Assembly (NCBI GenBank): GCA_035610835.1
Contig: CM069455.1
Location: 41,185,944 to 41,249,943, forward strand
DNA: 64,000 nucleotides
DNA from: Ophiura sarsii
Lineage: Eukaryota; Echinodermata; Ophiuroidea; Amphilepidida; Ophiuridae
Reading direction: 5' to 3'
Positions 1 through 11,600 of this stretch are shown one piece after another (positions within the stretch are counted from its first letter, which is position 1; every line of letters begins with the position of its first letter). Under the pieces are notes generated by a model, which saw only the letters and a program-made list of their open reading frames with translations, was not told the DNA's origin and did not search any database. The position numbers and the translations under genes were made by a program.

Positions 1-199
1 TGCAGAGTCTCTTGGTAAATGAATAGTGTGGTTTTTATACCGTTTGAGGAATTAATTGGAGTTTTAGAAAAAAATTAGGATAATTTGCCCCATAGTTTCT
101 GATGTATTAATTTTTAAATGAGATACATCTTTGATTTGAATAGGTAACTTGTATTACATCCATGTGAAATGCAGATCCCTATAAATATTAATTTAGAGT
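1..199. other. Left edge; possible exon end at 1-14
   Basis: The first 14 bases end ..agtctcttg before gtaaatg, which could be an exon end and donor of CFAP47. It is too short to support. The rest is AT-rich with no feature seen. Confidence 0.15.
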
Positions 200-201
200 A
201 T

Positions 202-249
202 CCCCCCCCCCCACCCCAAGCCCAGGTGGGGTGGGGGGGGGGGGGAGGG
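202..249. repeat. C-run/G-run hairpin
   Basis: An 11-base C run, then A, CCCC and a short loop, followed by GGGG, T and a run of G. The two halves are complementary and would form a GC-only stem; the G run could also form a quadruplex. Confidence 0.7.
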
Positions 250-448
250 GCACTGACATTGGAAAGGGGTATAGGTATGTGCCGCCCTAAAGACCCCCTT
301 TTTCACCCTCTTCTGCTAGCTCTTAAGACTACTTTTTGAGCTTGCATCAGCTCTTAAGACCCCCATTTTATTGAAAATTCAAAAATTGCGAAAATGGTCA
401 TTCCAAAGCATCAATTTTTTTAAATGTTTGAGTTCTAAAGGGTCAAAC

Positions 449-583
449 TCGCTAGTCATAAGGGTCACTAGTCATAATGCTCATTATCATAATATGCCCT
501 AACCCTTACCCTAACCCTAAACTCTAACCCCTAACCCTAACCATACCTTATGACTAGCGGTCCTTATGACTAGTGTGTAGACC
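449..583. mobile_element. Nested palindromic insert with telomere-like core
   Basis: The arms CGCTAGTCATAAGGGTCACT and, inverted, CTAGTCATAAGGACCGCTAG enclose the CCCTAA-like tract at 494-542. It sits inside the larger 236-815 element. Confidence 0.45.
494..542. repeat. Interstitial telomere-like CCCTAA tract
   Basis: Degenerate CCCTAA units (ccctaacccttaccctaacc..) of about 49 bp. TTAGGG is the usual metazoan telomere repeat. The tract sits within a MITE-like palindrome, so it is likely an element-borne tract, not a chromosome end. Confidence 0.7.
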
Positions 584-1189
584 CCGTTCTCAAACCCAAA
601 TTTCCCAAAAATATGCATTCTTACTAATCAAATTTGAAAAACAAACCCATTCTTAAGACCTAGTTTTTACGAGAAAATCATTTCTTAAGACCCTATTTTT
701 CATCATAAAATTCTCTCAGTTCAGTTCTGAAGCCCCCTTTTTGAGACCCTGGTCGGCACACCCCTACCCCCAAAAAGTTGAGTGCTCCCCCCCCCCCCCC
801 CCCCCCCCCCACTGGACCTCAAGCATGACTGTGAACATGTACCATAATAATGTATTTATTAATTTTCTTTGACAAATAACAATGATAGTGACATTTGATG
901 TAAATGCTCTTCTATGAATCTTTAAAAATTGGACAATTTCATGATTTTCTCTAAATGCTGTTTTTGTGATGTGTCGTTATGTCTGAACAGCGACGATTTG
1001 TAGTTTTTATAAAGGTTTTCTGTAGCTTTAACGATTTTCTGTGCAGTTCCTTGAGGCTGTTTATATAGTAGGGCACAAAATAAATGCCAAGTATTATAAT
1101 TATTAATTTGAAGTAGCGTTACTGATATGACGTGTTAGACCCTACTTGTGTAAATTTCATTGTTGTAAACGTGCAGTGATTTGCTTACA

Positions 1190-1400
1190 TCAAGTATCAA
1201 GTATCAATCTTTATTTCCATATAAAAAATACATCAAATCACATATAAAAAAACACAATATGGAGGAGTAGACTGGAAAGCCAATGAGGCCCGTTTATGGT
1301 CTACCCCTTAATACAAGCAATACATAAACAAACATATTATACTAAAATAAACAATAAGAATTCCACAACATCATAAACAAGACAGAACAAGGACGGGCTC
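1190..1400 (-). mobile_element. 3' end of a CR1-like LINE (relic)
   Basis: On the minus strand this reads as a LINE 3' UTR (..accataaacgggcctcattggc.., ..ggaaataaagat) and ends in a short tandem tail of TTGATAC units at about 1190. It resembles the 3' region of the LINE relic at 35.7-36.5 kb. No coding part was recognised. Confidence 0.35.
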
Positions 1401-1504
1401 AAAAAACAATAGATTACTCGTAATTTTGGATAAGGTTTTGCTTTAACTGCGTACATTGTAAAGGTGATAAACCGATGCTTCATATATTTCATTATCATTG
1501 TATA

Positions 1505-1760
1505 TATGTGACCCGTCACATCAAAATGGACATGTTGGAGGCCTGGGTCAAATCTGAGTAATTGGTATGACTTGAAAGAGCACATTTTAAGCTTTGAAAT
1601 GATACCATGTTGAAGGTAATCGGCCTTTGTAAACACAAGATATGATTTGAAGAAGCATGTTTTTTTCTATTATTTTCTTTATATTTCACCAAATATATTG
1701 GCCTCTATCTCAAAACTGCGTTTGCCGACAACATGTCCTTTTTGACGCGACTGGTCACAT
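1505..1760. mobile_element. MITE, TATGTGACC family (copy 1)
   Basis: Terminal inverted repeats TATGTGACCCGTCACATC and, inverted from the right, TATGTGACCAGTCGCGTC run on together to ..GGACATGTTG, about 33 bp. A second copy in the other orientation is at 11443-11700. No coding sequence. Confidence 0.75.
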
Positions 1761-2073
1761 ATTATGTTGATCACAGAGTCTTTTGGTCTTGATGTAAGCT
1801 ATCACTCTCCGCCCTTCCTCCATGTTTCTGGTCAGACACTAACATATCATGATTAAACTACAATACAACATCCATAACCGCCACTAAATCCCAAACCGCT
1901 AAACCCAAGAACCGCTCTAGTTTGGCCTTGGTGTATGTAGGGGTGTGCATGTATTCGTAATTATGTTGGTTGCATTCTTACCAATACAGTCATCATGCAC
2001 TGATACGGTCTGCTTACATCACACAACATGCTTATCAGGGCATCAATATCAAAGTAAAATCTATCAGCTATAT

Positions 2074-2170
2074 CTCGCTAGACGTCCCGTAAGGGAATAA
2101 ACCATGTACTATTACAACCCATTTTAATTGTTATGAGCATGCGCACATCAGTTACGGGACGTCTAGCAAG
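2074..2170. mobile_element. 97-bp palindromic MITE
   Basis: Arms CTCGCTAGACGTCCCGTAA and TTACGGGACGTCTAGCAAG are inverted copies with one mismatch over 19 bp. The interior holds no coding sequence. Confidence 0.6.
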
Positions 2171-2220
2171 ACATTGTCAATGTAACATTGAATTGATAGA
2201 TCAATGATGAATTCTACATA

Positions 2221-2426
2221 CTGTAAAAGTGGACATTTTCGTGTGTGTAATTTTTCGCGCATTGCACATTTGAACAATTTTGCCTGTTTTTATTTTGTGT
2301 GATTTTGAGTTTCCTATAGACTTACATACAAAATGAATATATTTCCTTTTTTTATTTCTGCGCTTGCTGATTTTAGCGAGAGCAGCGGTAAAAATAAATG
2401 TAGCGCAAAAATGTCCACTTTTACAG
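2221..2426. mobile_element. TA-flanked MITE, CTGTAAAAGTGG family (copy 1)
   Basis: Perfect 19-bp inverted ends CTGTAAAAGTGGACATTTT flanked by TA on both sides, 206 bp long. TA flanks are typical of Tc1/mariner-type elements. Other copies: 3585-3786 and 18821-19004. Confidence 0.8.
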
Positions 2427-2597
2427 TATCCATGCTATTCTGCTTATTGAGGTTCCACCCTTCACAACAATATGCAATATGCTACATTTCATCGGGCCAT
2501 AACAGGTGTTCCTACCAGTGACATTCCTCCCTCTTCACAATAACTATAATTGATATTCCCAATTCTCATTGAACCATATAATCGGCTCTTCCTATAG

Positions 2598-2695
2598 GTG
2601 GTGTTCCTCCCTCTCGATGGGTCGTCAACTTTGACTATGATCTGTTGGATGGCTTAGTCCTGGCCGCAGTGGTAGCAGCTCATGTTCCGTTCTTG
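2598..2695 (+). CDS. CFAP47: CFAP47 exon w1: CH domain, first part
   Basis: The acceptor CCTATAG precedes 2 nt that finish a codon, then 32 codons starting [16 protein letters not shown] and ending HVPFL before the donor gtaagtg. This is the start of the calponin-homology fold, with the usual W..DG..L pattern. The previous exon is not in the window, unless the first 14 bases (ending before gtaaatg) are its tail. Confidence 0.88.
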
Positions 2696-5600
2696 GTAAG
2701 TGAAGACGAAAGTGAAGTCTGTTTTCTTTTCTTGAGGCTTTTATGTCTATTGGTCAATTAGTGTGTTGCATTTAAAGGCATATGCAACTTTTTCATGGAA
2801 TGCCTTCTATGTTTGAATTTTTCCTAGAAATGCAATTTTTTGGTCAAATTAGATTATAAACATGAAACTAAAATATCCTGTAAGTTACAGAGCAATACAC
2901 TTCCTAATCACCTCAAAATCATGGGTTGATTGTGTTAAAATAAACTGTCGGGGTTAACTCAAGACAACTTATTTTTTGAGTGTTTTTTTGGTTCATAAAT
3001 AGAATTCCATGATTCTTTCAACATGTTAACAGTGAACAGTGTTTCAGGATACAATCCCAACTGTACACAAGTGAACACAATAGTAGAAAAAGCTTTTTAT
3101 AATAAAAATCAAAAGTTATGTTGAAAATTCCTTAAATAATTGTAAGGCAATTTTCATTGTGATTGTGAAGTCATGAAATTGTTTTTTTACGAAAATACAG
3201 TCAAGATCGATTTGTGAGTCCAGGAATGTCTTTCCTGATAGTCAAACGTCAATATAAGAGAGAAAAAGAATATGTGTAAAGGTTTGAAAAAGATCACAGA
3301 ATATTGCTTTAAGTAATTACCCTCATGTTCCCCCCCCCCCCCCCCCCTCTCTCTAGCTATGCCTATTGCCAATGTAGAATAACCAACTTAAAATTATAAC
3401 TACATTGCTAAATTTATCTCTTTTTAACTTATTTTCTTCTTTTCCAGATCAATTCTGAGCTGAACAGTATGTACACTCATCCATCTACCGCTGAGCAATG
3501 TCTTCATAACGCCCTCAAAGTAGTCAATGCTTTCAGGCATATAGGATTAGATTACGATATACAGGTAGGCGTACCATGCGATATATTGTAAAAGTGGTAA
3601 TTTGTGCGCGTTTACATTTCCACACTTTGCCAATTTTTTTCCAGTTCGCTTGTTTTTTAAATTCACGATTTGAAAGTTCAATAGATCCACTTACGCACAA
3701 AATAAATATGTTTTGTGTGCTTTTATTTTCGCGGTATCTGCTTGGAGCGCAAAAATTAATGTAGCGTGAAAAGTCCATGTTTACAGTATGGGCCTATTTC
3801 TTTATAAATGAGGATTCCATATGCAGAGAGTCCATAGCCCATATGTTACTTATAGAGCCCCCCCCCCCCCCCCCCCCCAATGACGAAGTTTACCAGAATC
3901 ACGGTGAACTCACCAAATTTTGTTCACCAAAATCATAAGAAGCTAAATATCAAATTTCATTCATGCAAGTTTACATCACTTTCAAGAATCCTGCATCAAT
4001 TCAAAAAATAAACTGAATAGTACGCCATGATTCTGGTGAATGATTTACAGATATGCATCAATCTGATGCATTTCTGTAAAGCCGATCGATGAATATGTGC
4101 AAGGCCTCTATGAACAAGATATTCATGAACAGCTTAAAGCTTATCACCATTCAACACAGTTAATTTGATGGCTCAGTTATCATTTGTTTACAAATAATTT
4201 CAAGGCACTTCTCTGTGATTACTTACCAAAACCAACTGAGGAATAGGCATTGGGTTTAAATCTGGAGATAAACACAGGAGCAATGTGAGGTAATTAACTT
4301 TTAGAATGGCAAAAACCCTTAGAATTATTTGATTCTATTTGTGAAGCCTGGCCTAAATTAAGCCAAGTAAAGTCATGTGTTCATTCACCAGAACCAGTTA
4401 TAGGCCAGATTGAGTGCCGGCTAATTTTACTGAGCGAAGTGAGTGTAGCAAAAGGAGCGCAGCGGTTCACAGTATAGTCCAGAGGCCTATACTGTTAAGG
4501 GTTTTTTAGGTTTTTTAAATGCATTTTGAGTATTTTCTGCCATATGATTTCTTATTTTATGAAGAATTAATGATTCTGTCCATGTAAAGGTGTTTTAATT
4601 ATAATGTAATTAATTAAATACAAATTATTTTATCAGACAGCATGAGTGCCAGCTACACCTGACCGGCGTAGCTACGACCCTTGTAGACACACTTGTGTGC
4701 TTTGGGTTTTGATTTACTTAGAATATATTAATTTTTCAATCCTGTGGAGTGTTGCTCTAACTATTGACTCTTCTATTGATTACATTTGATTGATTATAGG
4801 CTATTGATTACATTTGATTGATTATAGGCTATTGATTACATTTGATTGATTATAGGCTATTGATTACATTTGATTGATTATAGGCTATTGATTACATTTG
4901 ATTGATTATAGGCTATTGATTACATTTGATTGATTATAGGCTATTTATTACATTTGATTGATTATAGGCTATTGATTACATTTGATTGATTATAGGCTAT
5001 TGATTACATTTGATTGATTATAGGCTATTGATTACATTTGATTGATTATAGGCTATTGGTTACATTTGATTGATTATAGGCTATTGATTACATTTGATTG
5101 ATTATAGGCTATTGATTACATTTGATTGATTATAGGCTATTGATTACATTTGATTGATTATAGGCTATTGATTACATTTGATTGATTATAGGCTATTGAT
5201 TACATTTGATTGATTATAGGCTATTGATTACATTTGATTGATTATAGGCTATTGATTACATTTGATTGATTATAGGCTATTGATTACATTTGATTGATTA
5301 TAGGCTATTGATTACATTTGATTGATTATAGGCTATTGATTACATTTGATTGATTATAGGCTATTGATTACATTTGATTGATTATAGGCTATTGATTACA
5401 TTTGATTGATTATAGGCTATTGATTACATTTGATTGATTATAGGCTATTGATTACATTTGATTGATTATAGGCTATTGATTACATTTGATTAATTATAGG
5501 CTATTGATTACATTTGATTGATTATAGGCTATTGATTACATTTGATTGATTATAGGCTATTGATTACATTTGATTGATTATAGGCTATTGATATCACGGA

Positions 5601-8600
5601 TCCCAACCCCATCTCTCTAATGCTGCTGTGCACTCATCTGTACCAGAGATTACCGCAGTACACACCCAAGACTACAGTGGAATTTCTTGGCTCACTTCAC
5701 GCTACGGTCACAAGACAGGTAATTGAAAAGAAAGTAAAGTTAAGGCAGTGGTCTGAAACTCAAATGGACGATTGGAAACTACTTGTTCACAAAAACACCA
5801 ACTTTACTAACAATCTGTGAACACTGTAACATATGGATTAAAACGCTCTTTCATGTACGCCGCTCCAGAACTTTGGAATAAATTACCATCACACATCAGG
5901 AATGCTTCTTCAAAAAAAACTCAAACCCCATCTGTTCGCCATTGCTTTAACTCATTTTTGTTTTATCAAATTTTGCTTTCTCCTGTATATCTTAATGTGT
6001 GTGTTTTAGATAGCGCTATTTTAGGTCAATTATTCTGTTTTGGTGTTTTACTTGTATGTATGTTTGTAGTTGGTGTAATTTTAGGTGTTTTTAGAGTGCT
6101 TACATAATGTGTGTACAGCGCACTGTGACTCCCCGTGTAGTGTGCTTTATAAATGTGTTTTATTATTATTTATTACTTCATCAGGAAACTTAAACTTGTG
6201 TGTGATCATATCTTGTCATCTGCTTAGGTTTAGACTTAATTGAAGTTTGCACAGAATTGTTGGAAAAACTCCCGAAAGATTGTGTGGTTTTGAAAATTAT
6301 GATAAAACTTACGTGCTGGACGGTTTAAAGTGGCGCTGTTGTATTAATGTCGTCAAATGACGATACTGAGCTCTAGTGATCTGTTATTTATGTATGCACA
6401 GTATAGGAGTTTCCTTTCCCAAAATTAATTATATCCCTGGTTAAGGGTTTACACCACAAAAGCATTCAATTATCCAAAATATATGGGAATGACTTCCGAT
6501 ATTCGGTACCAAAAAGGCAACATTTATAGGCTCACGTTTATCAGTGTACACAAAAAACACCAACTAGCACATATGGGGATATAGATTAAAATGTGTCCCC
6601 CTACAATATTGATTCTCATCACAACTCAATACAGGCCTAATATAACTAACCCAAGTATGCTACTTTTGTATGTGTTGGCAGTACTTTTTTCTTTCATTAT
6701 ATTTAATTGATATCCATAAAAAATTGATATTACCTTCATAGGTGCGCTTGACCAACCCCAGCAGCAAGAGCCTGGTGTACCACGCCATGATAGCCGGGCG
6801 TGACGCTCGGGATTTCATCCTACCAAAAGGTAACCAGGTGTCGTTGGGTCCCAAGGGTAAGATGGATCTCAGCGTGGAGTTCACCAGCCGATTCCTGAGA
6901 CCCGCAGAGGGAGTACTGGTGCTTGTTGGAAGGAGAGCCGGGGCAGCTTGCGGCACCACACTGGTGTTTAATCTGAGGACTTCAATTGATAACATCACTC
7001 CCACTGTAAGTAGGATGCAAGCCTGGAAAAAAATGTTGCTTTCCCAGCAAGCTAACCCAAATTTCCCTCCAAAATGGACAATTTCCCTCCAAAATTGACA
7101 ATTTCCCACTATTTTTTATGTATTTCATTATGGAAGAGTCAAATTTCCCTCCAAATACCAAAATTTCCCGGCAAGGAGCTTCCCAAATTGGCCATTTTTT
7201 CCAGGCCTGGTAGGATGGATGGGTTTGTTTCACTCATGGGTGACATCCTTCATAGCAAGCTGATCATTGTGATTCACAATACCCAGGTGTGGACATTCTG
7301 TGCTGCAAACCCTTTTTTGATAAGTCGATTGGCATTTTTCTTTCGGAACAATCTTGAAAAAGGAAAATCACAGCAAAATATGGCAGTGAACTCTAATAGA
7401 AACATGCAAAGTCAAGTGCTCTAAGTTAGGAGTAATACAACTGTAGTTAATATTGCGTAAGATGTCTGAAGGAATTATTACCCAACCCAATTGGATGTAA
7501 ATTGAAGAATCATGTGATGTACGAGGGTCATTCAATAAGATCTACCTCCTCCCACATAATGTCGCTAATATGAATGTCAGCCTCATGACATTCGTCATGA
7601 TTGAAGCTCTGAATCATGGCTACACGTATATTGTAAATAATAATTGATATCTGTTTCACTTTTGTTCTGATGTAGTCAAAGCTATAGAGAGAATTTGGGC
7701 AACGGAAACCGAAAATTACTCTGAACATTAATACATGTTTTTCTTTTTTCTCCATCTATATTATATAGTTCGATATAAGGGCACGATTTTAATAATGAAA
7801 ATTAAAAAAACAATGGTTGATAGCTAGATATAATATGGTATTATCATGTTTAAATAAGATTGTAAGCAATTTTAACTCTTGTAGACTTGCAAATAGTATA
7901 ATATCAACTTGAATGTATTGCTATACCTTTAGCATACTGGAATACTGTTAATCAGTCAAATTCGTTGTTACAATTTATGCCACAGTGATGCCTCGTATGT
8001 TAAATCTTTAGCATGATAGTCACTTATTGATCTTCAGAACAGTCAATCAGATAGTCAATAGTAGGAAAACATAGTGGAGAGACTTGGAATCCCTCCATTT
8101 AGTCCTGTATATTGAAGATCTCTCAGCTCTTATGAAAAGCAAATATGACTTTTGCAGTGTTCCCTATAGGGAATGGTTAAAGCTCGATGGTTGTCCTAAT
8201 CTGGTTCTGGCTAATCAGACGGTATATTTTTCCTTATCAAATCAATCAATTTTTGCATTTATAGTCTGTTAAAGAGATATCTGAACCTTAGAACAGTTAT
8301 ACTTGACCGATAGGTACGTTTTGTGTCTTAGAATTGGTGAAATGATAAGCACTTTAGAGATATTTTCACTGGATCTCCAAAAAGGTTCAACCAGTACTCA
8401 GACCAATTTACTATATATTTGTAGCTGAGATTCAAAGCTACAAGTGTGAAATATTTCATAAGACTGGCATGTACGATAGCAAAGATATGAGGTAGGAGGT
8501 AGAACTTATTGAATGACCCTCGTATGATCATTACCCCCAATGTATGACCATATTAAGAGGTCACCGCAAATTTCTTACAATTTCGTGAACATATATACCA

Positions 8601-11600
8601 TATGTCAATAGCAACTCATCAATTTCTGAATGTTCCTGCTATTTACCAGTACATTTTTACAGTCACATTGTGTATGAGACAATTTCCTTCACCAATAAAC
8701 TCATTCATTTCTCATTCCATCTTTTTTGTTAAATTATTTTAGAGCACGCTGAAATGCGAATCCCCGTGCTACGAACTCTTCAAGGTAGAGCTAGAGGTCA
8801 CCAACCCTTTCGAGGAAGGCGGCGAGTTTCGCATCGTCTTAGTTGAAGCTAAGTCGACCTTTCCCAATGGGTCCAATGGCAACCAGATTCTTGGTCAGAA
8901 ACAAGGAACCCCAAAGAAGGTGCGCTCAAAGACGGATCATGGACAGAAGAAGGAAAGGACACCCACCCCGCAGAAAGTGGAAGAGGCCGGCTCCGAGTTG
9001 AATTTGGAAGGTAGGATTGTGGAACACTCTGGGACATTTGTTGTGTTTACAAATCCTCATTTCATTAAAATGTGAACACTACGAATTTAAGAGTTATTTT
9101 AGTTGCCGGTTTCAGCATGTAAAGCCTATGGATAACGAAATAGTGTCGTGCTCACTCAAGGGTATACATCAACAATGACATCCGCATAGATGCTACATAA
9201 TAATAATAATAATACACAACTCATATAGATCACCTTACTTTAGTTTGAGAAACCCAAAGTGCTTTACAACAAATGTACATGTAAAGTAGGGGTCAAAACC
9301 CTGTAGCCTATTCTCCAGAGGAGCCCCCCCCCCCCCCCCCCCCCCCATAAAGGTTTGATGACGCGGGAAAACGCTTGAGCCATCTGGCCAAGCTAGTGTT
9401 AAAAGTTCAGGAAATGGATCAATCACCCACATGCATCCCTGTATATACCCAAGGGTATCCATGAGTGGGCACTCTACAAATTCTTTGAACGTGCACCTCC
9501 AGTTTCAATGAAAATTTGAAATTGTGTTTATGGATGCTATTTATGGATGATATTGAATGATAACTAATATTTGTATAGCTATGCACCAAAGTGATCATGA
9601 AACTTTACAATTAAAACCCCCAAAATCAATGTGATCATTAAAGGTGGGGGATGCACATCACTAAGTCGTCTCCCATTGACTTTACACGCTTCGTATTGTG
9701 ATTTCAAATCGCTCTAAATCCATAGTGCTAGCGATAAGATCAATCAAATTTGGATATGTTTTATGTTATTCTATATACTTTAACATTATCTGGGTTTAAA
9801 CATAGAAAGGCCGTCAAGATTTGTTGATATCAGCCAATATAACGGGACCTAGTGATTTCGTGGCATGTTATTCGGCTCTCATCCCGGCATGCACCATGTG
9901 TGTAAATCGGCCGGTAAAATAATATTACAGCTTGAATTGACATGTTTTCTTTCTTAATCATTAAAAACATATTAAAGCTAATCCATGAAACATAAATTTG
10001 ATATCACTACCTGTTAATTTCATGCCGATTTTGCCCGTTCATTCCGTCAAAAGGAACTATTACTGTACTCAAGTTTTGCCGGAAGTGCCGCGCAAAACCG
10101 ACTTAGTGGTGTGCTCCAATAATAGGAAGTTTTGATACACAGAAAATGGAAAATTAAACTTTCATATAGACGATGTCACCTGTAACGTCACAGCAGCCAA
10201 GCAAACAAAAGCTTGCCTGTTGGTATGCGTGTGAATTGCCTGCCAATACAAAAGCTTGCCTGCTGGTATGCGTGCACATTGGAAGGGGTGGGCCATTATA
10301 AACCAAACCAGTCATCTGTAACAACATCAGACAATGTAAGAGACGATGCATGTTCCCCCATGCATGGAATGGAACCGGGCACTTAACATTATTGTTGATA
10401 ACAAGAGGTGACATGGTCTATACCAAGACAAATTCACTGTTGTTCCTACCATTACATTTCATAACCTCTGTATCTGTCCACAGAAAACGATGGTACGCAG
10501 CTGACAGCGTTTCATTGCACCCGTCAGTCCATCTACCTGGAAAGTCAAACGTCCGCCGTGATACACATAGACTTCCTGCCGTTCCACACCGGGAAGAACC
10601 AGTGCTCGATACTGTTCATCAACGAGAGTCTGGGCGAGTTTCTGTATTCCGTGGAAGCCATGTCTACTCTTCCGGTACCGTCTAAGCTGCCCTATATGCC
10701 CAGCAAACACAGCATGAGAATAAGCAGTGCAGCAGCTGCAGGTATAAGGATTGATCTTACTAAGGCTATCATTTTTTTAAATTTTTTATATAAACATAAA
10801 ATATTGAAATCCTTGGGAATTTTTTTTGAATTTTGAATTTTTTTAAAAAACAAATCTTCTAACGCGCATCAATAAACTAACGCATGCCGGAGCTTTGAGA
10901 CAAAAGATTTGTTTAATATAGCCTTATGTCAACAGCAAGTCAAAGAATAAGAAGTGTTTAGGCCAAGTACAATAATTAAGTACTTTATCATCCTCTCATG
11001 CATCATTTTTCAGGAATTCTGTAATGTGTTTTTTTCTTTCTTTTTTTCTTCAATAACTTTTTTGTTAAAATATTTGAAAATCTGACATCTTGACAATATA
11101 TTTATGTTACTCCACTGAGCATTTTAAAGCAGGTTTTGAGTCGTCCCCCCCCCCCCCCCCTCAACCATGATATAAAAAGATTTTACAAAGGCCTTGTCCT
11201 CCTCAAGTTCCGCAACCAATCAGGCAATACATACTGGTAATGGTGATTTTGCATTGTTTTTTTGTTTTTAAAGTGCCCTCATCCTACTCTTTTCCACAAG
11301 TTAGGACAAGAAACTAGTTTTAATTTTTATTTGGCCTTATCAATTTTGATAATACTGAAAGGTTGACACCAACAATGCGATCAACCTCCTTTTTTTGACG
11401 CTGGCCAGCTTGTTAATTCCATGAATATGAGGAGGAACAGCATATGTGATAAGTCCCGTCAAAAAGGACATGTTGTCGGCAAACGCAGTTTTGAAATAAT
11501 GGCCAATTTATTTGGTTAAATATAAAGAAAATAATAAAAAAAAACATGCTTCTTCAAATCATATCTTGTGTTTACAAAGTCTAATTACCTTCAACATGGT

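Larger units (their letters stand above)
236..815. mobile_element. Putative 0.58-kb inverted-repeat element with G/C-run ends
   Basis: The left end reads GGGGCACTGA..GGGGTATAGGTATGTGCCG. The right end, reverse-complemented, reads GGGGAGCACTCAACTT..GGGGTAGGGGTGTGCCG. The interior holds repeated ctcttaagac motifs. The homopolymer at each end blurs the borders, so the limits are approximate. Confidence 0.4.

Noticed and set aside
494..542. Chromosome end or fusion point
   Set aside because: Only about 49 bp, degenerate, and enclosed in a palindromic insert.
4773..5592. CRISPR-like regular repeat
   Set aside because: The 28-bp units are contiguous with no spacers and lie in a eukaryotic intron; it is a minisatellite.
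6660..7109. 149-codon minus-strand open frame
   Set aside because: It is the antisense shadow of exon w4 and the adjacent MITE.
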